From positions 124,001-188,000 of the forward strand of contig NZ_CYTO01000004.1 of NCBI RefSeq assembly GCF_001458335.1: a stretch of 64,000 nucleotides of DNA. The letters are read 5' to 3'. Positions 34,772 through 44,191 of the stretch are shown piece by piece (positions within the stretch are counted from its first letter, which is position 1; the number at the start of each line of letters is the position of its first letter). Below the pieces are notes generated by a model. The model made no database searches. It was not told the DNA's origin and was given only the letters and a program-made list of their open reading frames with translations. A program made the translations under genes and the position numbers. The DNA is from Cognatishimia activa (GTDB lineage Bacteria; Pseudomonadota; Alphaproteobacteria; Rhodobacterales; Rhodobacteraceae).

Positions 34772-37700
34772 ATGAAGCGTTGGAAACCCATGACCCCTGC
34801 GATCTCGGTGATCATTCCTGTCTATAACGTCGCGGCCTATGTCGGCGATTGCATTACAAGCCTGCGGCGACAGACCTTTAGCGATTTTGAAGCGATTGTC
34901 GTGGATGATGAATCAGCTGACGCCAGCGTTCAGGCCGCGCTGGATGCGATTGGTGAAGATCGGCGCTTTCGCCTCATCGAACAAAACCATGGAGGACTTT
35001 CAGTAGCCCGCAACAAGGGGCTGAATTTAGCGCGCGGGCAACACATCTCATTCATCGACTCAGACGATATGGTCGCACCTGATTTCTTAGAAAAGCTGAA
35101 ATCATCGTTAGATGTCAGCAATGCTGATTGGGTTGCATGCGCGATCCAATTCAAATTCCCAGACGGAACCGGTCGCGCGCACTCCGCGATCCACGGGGAT
35201 GCGGAGCTCTTTAACCACAAAGTGCCACGCCGATATCAGTTTCGATCCAGTACTGATGTCATTCGCCACTTTCCGTCAGCCTGGAATAAGCTCTATCGCC
35301 GGACATTCATCGGTGACCTTCGGTTTGAAGAGGGCAAGCAGTTTGAAGATCATCTGTTCTTCCATCAACTGGCAGCGCGTACCGACCATATCATGCACCT
35401 GCCCGAACCTCTTTATGTGCAAACCAAAGGCCGCAGCGGGCAAATCACCGGACAAGACGACGACCGTGTGTTTGAGCAGTTAGAGGTTTTGGAATCGTTG
35501 CGCCTGGTTCTAGAAGAAAGCCCTCACGGCGATGGAAAACTTGCCTTTGAGCGCCTTGCGAGCCGTCTGGTTTTTGAACGTAGCACCGCTATCAAGAACA
35601 CAACGCGACGTTTTAACTTTGCCAAAGCAAGTGCCGCATTTTTTGACGATAACAATTTAATCTTTAGCCCCGATTGGGACCCAGACATCGCCCGAAGTTG
35701 GGGCATGGAAATGGCAGGCGAATTGCCAGTCAGCATCGTTATCCCATGGAATGGTCGCGATCTTGCAGCGATGCGTTCAACCTTGCGTTCGATTGCACAG
35801 CTCCAAGGCCCACAACGAGAGGTTTTGGTTGTTTGTAAGGACGACCAAGCTGTTCGAAGATGTCGGCAAGAATTCAGTGGCATTGTAATTTTGCAAGATC
35901 GGGCAAGGCGAAAGAGCGCCGCGCGCGCATTGGGGCTGAAGAAAGCACAAGGGCAGTACGTCGTGTTTTTGAACGCCGGGGATAGCTTGGATCCGGTTAC
36001 GCTGTTGCATTGGAGCGAAACAATGCTTCGCGATGATGCGGACATGGGCGTGGCCGGACACCGGAGAACAAATGACCATTCGGCGTTCAAATCGCGACGA
36101 AAACCTCCGTTCGAACCATTGGCCAAGGGTGTTGCGACGGCACTCGGCCTTGATCCATGCTTGTCTTCAAAAATCTTTCGCCGCAATGCGCTGTTGAAAT
36201 GGCTCGGACCGGGGCTTCAAACATTTCCAGACGAAATCCCCATCATTTTAAACGCTGCCATCGCGCTTTCGAGTACCCATATCGAAGGGTCGCACGTGAC
36301 CGTTGCGCCGTTGAAGCCACCCTCGCCAAGACACCTGTTAAGACTGTTTTTCTTTTCACGCGCAATCACCTCCAAAGTTGATAAAGGTCTGCACGCTGAA
36401 CTGCCCGCGGGATGGCAGAGGCGACTCTTTGCGCGTCTTTTGAGGATCGAGATCGATCGTATTAAAGCGCGGTCAATGCCAACACGGATCGCGTGGCTCA
36501 CCTTACTGGCGATAACAACATTCTTGAAAGGGTTCGCCGGCCCAATACCGAATCCCGCAGGATTTGATGTAGATTTCAGCCCTAGAAAGATGATGGTCTT
36601 TGATCCCGTCGGTGCCCTTCGCCACTTGCTAGGTCGGCCGCGGCCATTTCCCTTTGCTCAACGCCAAGCACAGCTCGACACCAAAATCCAGCAGGGTTCC
36701 CAAAACTGTCAAAATAGACGCAGCATGTACTTCCCGCTTAGCGCTCAGGCGCTGTTTCGCTGCCGGATCTCATTTGAGGCCCATGAGTACGCCAACATCA
36801 ACTTTGCATCCAAAGAACAGCTGAGCATCCCCTTTCACCTGTCTTTCCGCTTCAAAGAGCAAACCTTAGTATTCAATCGCCGAAACAAGGCAGGTGTCTG
36901 GTCCCGAGAGAAACCAATCAACCTGCCACTCAAAAAATCCGGTTGCGACGTCGAGATACGCTTCAATGGAAAACATGTCTCGTGTCTGGTCGACAAAGAG
37001 AAGGTCCTGCGACGCCGTTGGTGCGCCAACAAAGCGGCGGTCTCACAAGTCGACCTACAAGGCGGTATCCGCCCGATCGCGCTTTACCCGGATTTGCAGA
37101 GCAGGACGCTTGCGCTTGATCAGAGGCTGCACCTTATTGCGGACGAGGTGCCGGCATGCAGCACAATCCAAATTAGACACTTTGTGGACCGGTTGCCTTT
37201 AGAGGTCTGCGATCCACAGGATATCGACGGGAAAAACGCTGCACATTTACCGGGGCGCCTTTGGCGAGGGCTTCGCACCAAAGAGCCGCTTCACCTGCAG
37301 GTTCTAGATGCATCTGGGCGACCTGTCGGCGCACCCCTGCTTATTTCTCGCGATGAGATGCAGCAGCGACTAGAAATGATTTTGACGGTCCCTGTCTCGG
37401 CGAGTGATTGCACTCTGGCGATTTGTATCCTTGAACACCTCTGGCATGGAGAGTTTTTCAATAAGCTGTCGCCCGCAGCTCAAACCCAAGCATTGCGTAT
37501 CGCAAAGTGTTACGACCTCACTTCATTGCTGCCATTTGCAATGGAAAACATTGGGCCGCAAAGGCTGGCGAGCCCTCCGAATTCTGAACAAACCGCGATC
37601 GCAACGGCGCTCGCCCGCATCGCTGCTGCGCCCAGCGCCGTCGACCCAATCGAAGTATTAGCTCAGCTCCCGATAGCCAAATCGGCAACTGCGCATCTCT

Positions 37701-40327
37701 ACCTCAGTCTGGTCGAGTTTTTCTGTAGCAAGGATCGGGACTTTGAGCGTTTCTTCGAATTCACCGTACAAAAAGGGATAGCCCCAGCTGTCGACCCTAC
37801 GACAGCGGACAACCTTTGGGAGCTCTCGGCAAGTCTGCCATTTTATTACTTGGACCGGCGCTATGAAGACCTCTCAACGGCGCTTGGCCGGATTGCGTCA
37901 GACACTAAACATGACTGGATTGTTACCACCGCGCTCGCTTGGATCATCCGGAAGCTCATCGACGATAAAACCCTGAAATCAGAATTCCGCTTCGAATTAT
38001 TGCACGGCATCCTCGGGGTTCTGGACGCAAGGCGCTTGGATTATTTTTCCCGTATTCATTGTGTCGAGCTCACCAATGCTTGCGCCACATTGATTCAAAA
38101 CATCTCGCGGATCTCGCCGACACAGCGACCTGAAGTTATTCAGACTTGCTTACGAAGCTATGGCTTGTCTCGGCAGTTCTGGGCGCACGTTGACCTTCAA
38201 AACCAAAATCTGCCCGACGCAGTAAGGCATGCAGGGCAGGACTTTCGCGACATGGAACGGGCACTGACCGATCCAGCTTCCGAGAGCACTGCAGACTCAG
38301 AGTTCGCTCTAAATGCTTTTGATACCATTGGATGCGCAGATGCCAATCGGTTCCGAAGGGACCTCTTTGGGCCGACCGAGTCAGGGCTCATCTCTAAAGT
38401 GGGTACTACAGAAAACGCGGTTCTTGCGTGTCACCCAAATTCAGCACAAGCCGCACTTCGAGCCTTGGCGCATCCGCTGGGCCCTGCTGTCACAGGCGCT
38501 TTTTCTAATTTCGCCAAAGAAGGTTTTGATCAAATCACAACCAACTCGGGGGAATTGCCCGAAACCTTAGAAGGGGTTTCAGACGACGCGCACTCCTCTT
38601 TGGATGGGATTGTCGTCATATTTTCCTGTCAGAAAAACCTTAACTCACACCTTCCAGCGCTTAGAGAGAGCTGGGTCAAAGACCTAGATCGATATGGCAT
38701 TCCATACATTGTCATTGTGGGTGACGGCAACGGAACCCGCGAAGGCGACACGGTTTTTCTAGACGCCCCCGACGACTATGATGGCCTGCCTGCCAAAATG
38801 CTCGCCGCCATTCGTTGGGTGCGTGACACCACAGAACACAGGTTTCTCTACAAGATCGACGACGATTGTTTTTTGAATGTCGAGCAGTTCATTAAAACAT
38901 TCCGAGGCCGGGACTTTGACTACGTGGGTCGCCCGTTGCGGCGAGAACCCGGCGACACCGACCGTGCTTGGCACCAAATAAAATCTTCCTCTGATCGTGG
39001 CCGATTTGAATTTGATAAATCGGTTGAGCCTTCCGTCTATGCCGATGGTGGTTCCGGCTATGCCCTCAGCCGCCGCGCCATGACCGCCGCCCTCGACGTG
39101 GCGGACAGCCCCGATGGGCTAAAATTGCTCCAAATCTCGTTTATGGAGGACAAACTCTTGGGAGATTTGCTTGCATTGCAGGGGATCGAGCTGCAATCGA
39201 GCGGCTATCACTCAGCCATCTATCGGCGCATGACCGCTCAGGGCAAACCTGTCGCCCATTGGCACAATAACTTTACACCCAGCAAGACTGCGCCTGTGCT
39301 ACAGGTCCATTTGGACAGCCATGAGCCCCTCCCACAACTGATGGTTCAAAAGGAAAAGCACGGGCTTAGGCCGAAAAAAATCTGGCCAAGCTACCAAAAC
39401 GCGCAGCTTGGTTATCAAAGCAATGCGCTAGAGATGGTCTCGTCAAAAAACAGTGCCAAGCGCGCGCGGGATTCCGAAGTCGCGGTCGTGTCCTGCATGC
39501 GAAACGAGATGTTTATGTTGCCGCATTTTATGCGGCATTACCGCGGCCTCGGCGTAGACAGTTTTCTGATTGCGGACAACAATTCCGACGATGGCACGTT
39601 GGAATACTTGCTTGAGCAAGACGATGTGACAGCATTCACCGTGGACACCGACTACAACCATTCTCACTACGGGGTGGCCTGGCAGCAAGCCATGATATCT
39701 GCCTTCCGGGTTGGGAAATGGTCACTGGTGGCGGATACGGATGAGTTATTTTTTTGGCAGAAAGAACGCGACCAATGCTTGCCAGGTTTACTTAAGACAA
39801 GCGCATTCGCCGAGGCCGAAGCCATGCGCATTTTCATGTTAGACATGTACCCCAAATACGCCCTGTCAGAGACGCATTTTGCTTCCGGCAGCCCCTTTGA
39901 CGAAGCCCGCTATTGCGACGCCCACCCGTTCTTAACCAATTGGCCAGGCCGGGGTGTATTTTCTGATCAGACCACTTGGACCAGCGCGGTAAGGCACCGC
40001 CTGATTCCGAATACGAGACCCGACTTGTTCGTAGCACAGAAGATTGCATTGCTGCGCTACCAACCTTGGATGCGGCTTTCAGCAGGGTTGCACTTTGTTG
40101 GCGACGCAAAGCTCGCGACCACCGAGGCTTTTTTCGGCCATTTCAAATACCATGCAGATTTTCGACGCAAAGCCGCAGCCGAGGCAGCACGCAAACAACA
40201 TTTCAACTCTGCTGAAGAATACGAAAATTACCGTGCGCTCATCTCGGAAGGACGGGACCAGGTTTACGAGCCGGACCTGTCGGTTCACTGGACGGACTGC
40301 CGATTTGTTCAGGAGCGTTTGACATAA
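34772..40327 (+). CDS. 1851-residue multi-domain glycosyltransferase
   Basis: Several glycosyltransferase-like modules lie in one chain. Residues 10-240: GT2 (SVIIPVYNVAAYVGDCI, FIDSDD). About 320-530: a second, degenerate GT2 (SIVIPWNGRD, VVFLNAGDS). About 640-770: a beta-rich block (VEIRFNGKHVSCLV) that looks lectin-like. About 800-1270: unassigned, mostly helical. About 1275-1500: a Fringe/GT31-like domain with KIDDDCFLN near 1363. About 1570-1790: a GT92/DUF23-like domain with CMRNE and the metal-binding VADTDELFF near 1654. No membrane segments or signal peptide are seen, so it acts in the cytosol. ATG 34790 is an alternative start. It overlaps the convergent GT4 gene by 19 bp. Confidence 0.8.
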   Translation: MKRWKPMTPAISVIIPVYNVAAYVGDCITSLRRQTFSDFEAIVVDDESADASVQAALDAIGEDRRFRLIEQNHGGLSVARNKGLNLARGQHISFIDSDDMVAPDFLEKLKSSLDVSNADWVACAIQFKFPDGTGRAHSAIHGDAELFNHKVPRRYQFRSSTDVIRHFPSAWNKLYRRTFIGDLRFEEGKQFEDHLFFHQLAARTDHIMHLPEPLYVQTKGRSGQITGQDDDRVFEQLEVLESLRLVLEESPHGDGKLAFERLASRLVFERSTAIKNTTRRFNFAKASAAFFDDNNLIFSPDWDPDIARSWGMEMAGELPVSIVIPWNGRDLAAMRSTLRSIAQLQGPQREVLVVCKDDQAVRRCRQEFSGIVILQDRARRKSAARALGLKKAQGQYVVFLNAGDSLDPVTLLHWSETMLRDDADMGVAGHRRTNDHSAFKSRRKPPFEPLAKGVATALGLDPCLSSKIFRRNALLKWLGPGLQTFPDEIPIILNAAIALSSTHIEGSHVTVAPLKPPSPRHLLRLFFFSRAITSKVDKGLHAELPAGWQRRLFARLLRIEIDRIKARSMPTRIAWLTLLAITTFLKGFAGPIPNPAGFDVDFSPRKMMVFDPVGALRHLLGRPRPFPFAQRQAQLDTKIQQGSQNCQNRRSMYFPLSAQALFRCRISFEAHEYANINFASKEQLSIPFHLSFRFKEQTLVFNRRNKAGVWSREKPINLPLKKSGCDVEIRFNGKHVSCLVDKEKVLRRRWCANKAAVSQVDLQGGIRPIALYPDLQSRTLALDQRLHLIADEVPACSTIQIRHFVDRLPLEVCDPQDIDGKNAAHLPGRLWRGLRTKEPLHLQVLDASGRPVGAPLLISRDEMQQRLEMILTVPVSASDCTLAICILEHLWHGEFFNKLSPAAQTQALRIAKCYDLTSLLPFAMENIGPQRLASPPNSEQTAIATALARIAAAPSAVDPIEVLAQLPIAKSATAHLYLSLVEFFCSKDRDFERFFEFTVQKGIAPAVDPTTADNLWELSASLPFYYLDRRYEDLSTALGRIASDTKHDWIVTTALAWIIRKLIDDKTLKSEFRFELLHGILGVLDARRLDYFSRIHCVELTNACATLIQNISRISPTQRPEVIQTCLRSYGLSRQFWAHVDLQNQNLPDAVRHAGQDFRDMERALTDPASESTADSEFALNAFDTIGCADANRFRRDLFGPTESGLISKVGTTENAVLACHPNSAQAALRALAHPLGPAVTGAFSNFAKEGFDQITTNSGELPETLEGVSDDAHSSLDGIVVIFSCQKNLNSHLPALRESWVKDLDRYGIPYIVIVGDGNGTREGDTVFLDAPDDYDGLPAKMLAAIRWVRDTTEHRFLYKIDDDCFLNVEQFIKTFRGRDFDYVGRPLRREPGDTDRAWHQIKSSSDRGRFEFDKSVEPSVYADGGSGYALSRRAMTAALDVADSPDGLKLLQISFMEDKLLGDLLALQGIELQSSGYHSAIYRRMTAQGKPVAHWHNNFTPSKTAPVLQVHLDSHEPLPQLMVQKEKHGLRPKKIWPSYQNAQLGYQSNALEMVSSKNSAKRARDSEVAVVSCMRNEMFMLPHFMRHYRGLGVDSFLIADNNSDDGTLEYLLEQDDVTAFTVDTDYNHSHYGVAWQQAMISAFRVGKWSLVADTDELFFWQKERDQCLPGLLKTSAFAEAEAMRIFMLDMYPKYALSETHFASGSPFDEARYCDAHPFLTNWPGRGVFSDQTTWTSAVRHRLIPNTRPDLFVAQKIALLRYQPWMRLSAGLHFVGDAKLATTEAFFGHFKYHADFRRKAAAEAARKQHFNSAEEYENYRALISEGRDQVYEPDLSVHWTDCRFVQERLT

Positions 40328-41802
40328 GCTGTGCCTCTGACCGCGTGAGAGTCCGAAGTGTAATATCTCAGGAGCTCCGCTATATGAACGCCCATCGTCG
40401 GAGACTGCATCACGCTGTCCCGATAAGACTTAAGTCCAACTTCGCCCCGCACTATTGCGGTTAAACGTTCCGCAAAACCGTCATGGCAGCCCGCTTCAAA
40501 AACCAACTCGGGGCGGCGACACAATTCTTTTGCGCCGCCTAAATGCGATGTCAGTAAAGGAATGCCACGCGCGTGCATTTCAATCGCGGTTTGGGGCAAA
40601 TTATCGCGCCAGAGTACCGGTACAATTCCCAAATGAACGCCCTGCAAAATACTGTCTAATTGGCCATGACGGTAGCCATCCCAATGCTTTAGGCTCGCCA
40701 GGTCGCACTGCAACATTTTCAGTCGCTTCGCTGTCGTTTGATCCGAAATGCGCGCTGCAATCACCACGCGCAGGCGGGCCTTTAAGGCTTTAGGCAACCG
40801 CTCCAGAGCGTCCATGAGAAAAAAGAAACCTTTGTCCCGACGCATATAGCCTAAATAAGCGATGGTCAGCGTCCCATCGGCATCCGAAGGCTTGCGGGCG
40901 AATCCGGGTGTCTCAATTCCGTCAGCCGCCTTGGTGCCAATATAAGACGTCGCCGCAATTTGCGGTGAAATACCAAAACTTACCGCGCGCCGCCGCACAG
41001 ACTCTGAAACACACAAGACCCAATCGCAGTTCTCATTGATGAAACGCACAATTCGCCCTGCCCGACCGGCAAATTGCGTGGCAGCTCTGTCTCGGCTTTG
41101 AAGGGAAGAACGCGCGCGCGCGTTCCATAGCCTCAAACGTCCAAACAACCGTGCAGCCCGAACGGTCCACCGTGCGATACGACCTGTATCAGACAGGTCG
41201 ATCAAATTCGTTCTCTCATGAATCGCGTATCCCGCCCTTCGCGTGGTCGGGCTCACCACCTTCGAAACACAATCAACACAGCGGCGACCATCACTCGGGC
41301 CAGAGCACGTCTCTGCCTCATTGCGCCACAAATTCACCTGAGCGCAAAAAGGGTAATAGTTATGCAGCGAGAAGATGACTTTGGTCTCGGGAAAGTTCTG
41401 TTTCAAGCTCAGTACAGATGCTGGCAACCCTTCTAGGTTATTAAAATGCACAACATCATAGGGTCCGGTCTTCTTCAGAAAATCAAAGAAACACTCTCGC
41501 GTCTGGTCCTCGTCCACCTGAGCAGGAGCGCCGAAGTCCGCATGAGCCGGAGCCAAAACCCCTGAATTTACAATGCGATATCGACGAACAGAGGTTGGTC
41601 CCTGCCACCGATGACACAGTTCCCATCGTGGCGGCTTATTCGGAGTGAGGTCATAAGAGGTCCCCGAACACAGGCTGTGCACTTCCACCTCTTCCCAGTC
41701 CTGAAATGCTTTGATCAAGTTCCGCTGATAAACCGTCACCCCGCCGCCTGATCCAGCAGGGTCGAATGCGTCCGCCCAGTTGTAAAGTAGGACTTTCAAC
41801 AT
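40309..41802 (-). CDS. GT4-family glycosyltransferase
   Basis: The 497-residue protein begins VLLYNWADAFDPAGSGGGVTVYQRNLI, the glycine-rich nucleotide-sugar donor loop of GT-B enzymes, and ends with a GT1/GT4-type C-terminal domain (TIAYLGYMRRDKGFFFLMDAL; GIPLLTSHLGGAKELCR). A cysteine-rich insert (NEAETCSGPSDGRRCVDCV) may bind a metal. Donor and acceptor are unknown. Its ATG overlaps the stop region of the sulfotransferase gene by 7 bp, so the two are coupled. Confidence 0.85.
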   Translation of the reverse strand: MLKVLLYNWADAFDPAGSGGGVTVYQRNLIKAFQDWEEVEVHSLCSGTSYDLTPNKPPRWELCHRWQGPTSVRRYRIVNSGVLAPAHADFGAPAQVDEDQTRECFFDFLKKTGPYDVVHFNNLEGLPASVLSLKQNFPETKVIFSLHNYYPFCAQVNLWRNEAETCSGPSDGRRCVDCVSKVVSPTTRRAGYAIHERTNLIDLSDTGRIARWTVRAARLFGRLRLWNARARSSLQSRDRAATQFAGRAGRIVRFINENCDWVLCVSESVRRRAVSFGISPQIAATSYIGTKAADGIETPGFARKPSDADGTLTIAYLGYMRRDKGFFFLMDALERLPKALKARLRVVIAARISDQTTAKRLKMLQCDLASLKHWDGYRHGQLDSILQGVHLGIVPVLWRDNLPQTAIEMHARGIPLLTSHLGGAKELCRRPELVFEAGCHDGFAERLTAIVRGEVGLKSYRDSVMQSPTMGVHIAELLRYYTSDSHAVRGTAYVKRS

Positions 41803-42581
41803 CCCATCAATTCAGGCTTTAGCCAGTCCCCGCGCCCAATTTCGGTAAAGTAGTATTTGATTGGTTTTGGGTCTTCGAAACGGTCTAGGACATCCACCGG
41901 TCCTTGCCTGCGCAAAGGACTGGCCATAGGCGCGAATGGATCAACGTTTAAAAAAGCACACAACTGCGCTTGTAGCGCGGGTGAAAACAGGTCCTTGTAC
42001 TCAAGTGACAGCCGCGCGTGGGGTAAGGTTTTTAACCACTGCGCAAACAGAAAATCTTGGGCGGCATTCTCATGCCACCTCCGACTGATGTCACGGGGTG
42101 AAGTCGCGATTTTTGTCACAGCCTTTGGCTTGAACCTAAGACGCGCCCAGTCCTTCGTCTTTTCTGCCAGGATCATAGAAGCCGCTTGTGCCAAGCGGTT
42201 ATCACGCCAAATATGGATGATCTTTAGATCCGGGTGCGCCGCAGCATATTTTAGTGCCTCTAGATTGTGGCCCAACATCAACTTAAAGCCCTGATGGGTG
42301 ACCTCAGGTTCCGCGACGTTTTCAAAAAACCTGTCCAAGTACGCGGTGGGCGCCCGATCCCGATTCAGGATGGTTTCATGGCGATCGTCCCGTCCCGATG
42401 GGGCCACAACTGCATAAGGGTTGAACTCTTCGCCACTGCAATAAATCTGTGGATGCGAGTGCAAGAAGGTAGACAGATAAGTCGTTCCACTACGGGGCAA
42501 ACCAATAATGACAAAGCCTTTTGGCAAAGCAGAAAACCCGACGATCTCTTCGGGCTGATTGATTGTCGCTAAGATTTTCAA
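41796..42581 (-). CDS. sulfotransferase (Stf0/LPS type)
   Basis: The 261-residue protein has the PAPS-binding loop FVIIGLPRSGTTYLSTFL (residues 23-40), a catalytic-region segment HPQIYCSGEEFNPYA and the second loop IIHIWRDNRLAQAASMILA. This resembles Stf0/LPS sulfotransferases that modify sugars. It starts with TTG at 42579-42581 and shows no strong ribosome binding site, so the start is uncertain. It is the first gene of a two-gene unit with the GT4 glycosyltransferase. Confidence 0.8.
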   Translation of the reverse strand: MKILATINQPEEIVGFSALPKGFVIIGLPRSGTTYLSTFLHSHPQIYCSGEEFNPYAVVAPSGRDDRHETILNRDRAPTAYLDRFFENVAEPEVTHQGFKLMLGHNLEALKYAAAHPDLKIIHIWRDNRLAQAASMILAEKTKDWARLRFKPKAVTKIATSPRDISRRWHENAAQDFLFAQWLKTLPHARLSLEYKDLFSPALQAQLCAFLNVDPFAPMASPLRRQGPVDVLDRFEDPKPIKYYFTEIGRGDWLKPELMGC

Positions 42582-42708
42582 AGCGGCTGGGTCCCGGTCA
42601 AATAAACGAGCCTCAGCCTAAATTCGAAATTGCTAGGATTTAGTTAAATTTTGCAGTTTCATTATCAGCCCACCGCACCAACAAGATCGTGCATGCGAGC
42701 AAGGATTA

Positions 42709-44181
42709 CTATTTAGATGCTTCGTCAGTCACCAGATCCTCAGAATTCTCCGCATCTGGTTTCGGTGTCACATCGACCTGTACATCGTCATCTTCGTGGT
42801 TTTCCAGCGCGCCAACGATCAGAGGGAGCATCTCGGCACCGGTTGCACTGGTACCCTCCGATGCCGGAGGTGTTTTCCAACTGAGCACATCAAAGCCTTG
42901 GCAATTCTCACATACAGGCGCCCATTCCGGAAGGATCACCTGGCATGCATCACAAACCCATTGCGGACCACGAGAGGCGGTGAGCGCTTTGGCCAGCCAA
43001 CCTTTCACCACCGCATCATCAGCACCTTCACCCCGTTCAATCGCCGCCATGATGGTCAGGTTGCGTGCGGTCGGGTCAGTTTCATAAAGATCGCCCAGCG
43101 CACGGCGGGCAGCAGGGAAATCTTCGGCGGCAATATGAAGCTCGGCCAAAGCCATTTTGGATTCTGCATGGCTCGGAGTCGACTTCACCAAAGCACTGAA
43201 CCGCTTGATCCGAGCTGCGGATGTTTCGTTAGGCTCAATCTCAGCAAATGCTGCCGCCAAATCTGGGTGCGGTTGCGCATCCCATGCTTTTTTGATCACT
43301 CTCGTCGCGTATTTCGGCTTGCCGTCCTCGACATAGCTTTTTGCCGCCAAGACCGCAGCAGGGATAAGATCCGGCGACAAGCGGTTGGCTTCAATCGCAG
43401 CTTCGCGCATGTCGATGCTTGAGTCTTCATCGACCAAAACCTTCGCTTCAGACAACGCCAGAACCGCATCGCGGCGGCGATGCACATCGCGCGGCAAACC
43501 ACCGTGTTTCAGCTTGGTTTTCAGAGTCGCGCGTGCGCCGCTCCAGTCCTTTTGTGTGGCTTGCAGTCGCAACAGAGTATCTTGGGTTTCGACATGGCGC
43601 GGCTTTAGGGCAAACGCTGTTTCCGCCAGTTTAAGAGCGACATCTGTCTTACCCGCATCAAGCTTTTGTTTCATCAATCCACGAACGCCAACAAACCGCG
43701 TGGTGTCATCTTCCAAAAGCCGTTTGTAGACCTCTTCAGCCTTCCGGCGATCACCAGAGACTTCTGCCGCTTGCGCGGTGATCAGATTGGTCAGTTCAGG
43801 CTTTTTCAGCAACCGCTCAGCCCGACGCGCCTTGTCCATTGCCACGCGGCCTTCACCAGACGCCAAGGCCATCATGCCTTCGGTCAGCGCTTGATAACCG
43901 CGACGTTCGCGGTTGCGGTCAAAGTAACGAGAAATCGCGGTTTCATCGCCATTGAGGAATTTCAAAACCGCCACTGTCAGGGACGCCAACTTCAGCAAAA
44001 TCCAGAGCCCGACAACCAAAACCACAAGCGCAATGGCAGACATCAATGGGGTCAGCGTGTACTCGACCCCGCCCGTTTCGATGCGAATGCCACCGTCACT
44101 TTCCATGAGATAGCCAGCGCCCAAGGTAAGGCCTGCGATGGCAGCGACAAAAACAACGATTTTTGTAAGAGACCAGAGCAT
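42709..44181 (-). CDS. hemY: HemY-like TPR membrane protein with C-terminal zinc ribbon
   Basis: The 490-residue protein has two membrane helices (residues 5-24 and 47-70) around a short periplasmic loop, the HemY_N region (NGDETAISRYFDRNRERRGYQALTEGMMALASGE), and TPR-type helical repeats. Near residues 417-440 are two CxxC pairs (WVCDACQ and CENCQG) that resemble the rubredoxin-like ribbon of LapB. It is named after its place in heme operons; the protein is not the protoporphyrinogen oxidase HemY of Bacillus. AAAGG precedes the ATG, and it lies 10 bp after the mitofilin gene. Confidence 0.88.
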   Translation of the reverse strand: MLWSLTKIVVFVAAIAGLTLGAGYLMESDGGIRIETGGVEYTLTPLMSAIALVVLVVGLWILLKLASLTVAVLKFLNGDETAISRYFDRNRERRGYQALTEGMMALASGEGRVAMDKARRAERLLKKPELTNLITAQAAEVSGDRRKAEEVYKRLLEDDTTRFVGVRGLMKQKLDAGKTDVALKLAETAFALKPRHVETQDTLLRLQATQKDWSGARATLKTKLKHGGLPRDVHRRRDAVLALSEAKVLVDEDSSIDMREAAIEANRLSPDLIPAAVLAAKSYVEDGKPKYATRVIKKAWDAQPHPDLAAAFAEIEPNETSAARIKRFSALVKSTPSHAESKMALAELHIAAEDFPAARRALGDLYETDPTARNLTIMAAIERGEGADDAVVKGWLAKALTASRGPQWVCDACQVILPEWAPVCENCQGFDVLSWKTPPASEGTSATGAEMLPLIVGALENHEDDDVQVDVTPKPDAENSEDLVTDEASK

Positions 44182-44191
44182 ATGCAGACCT

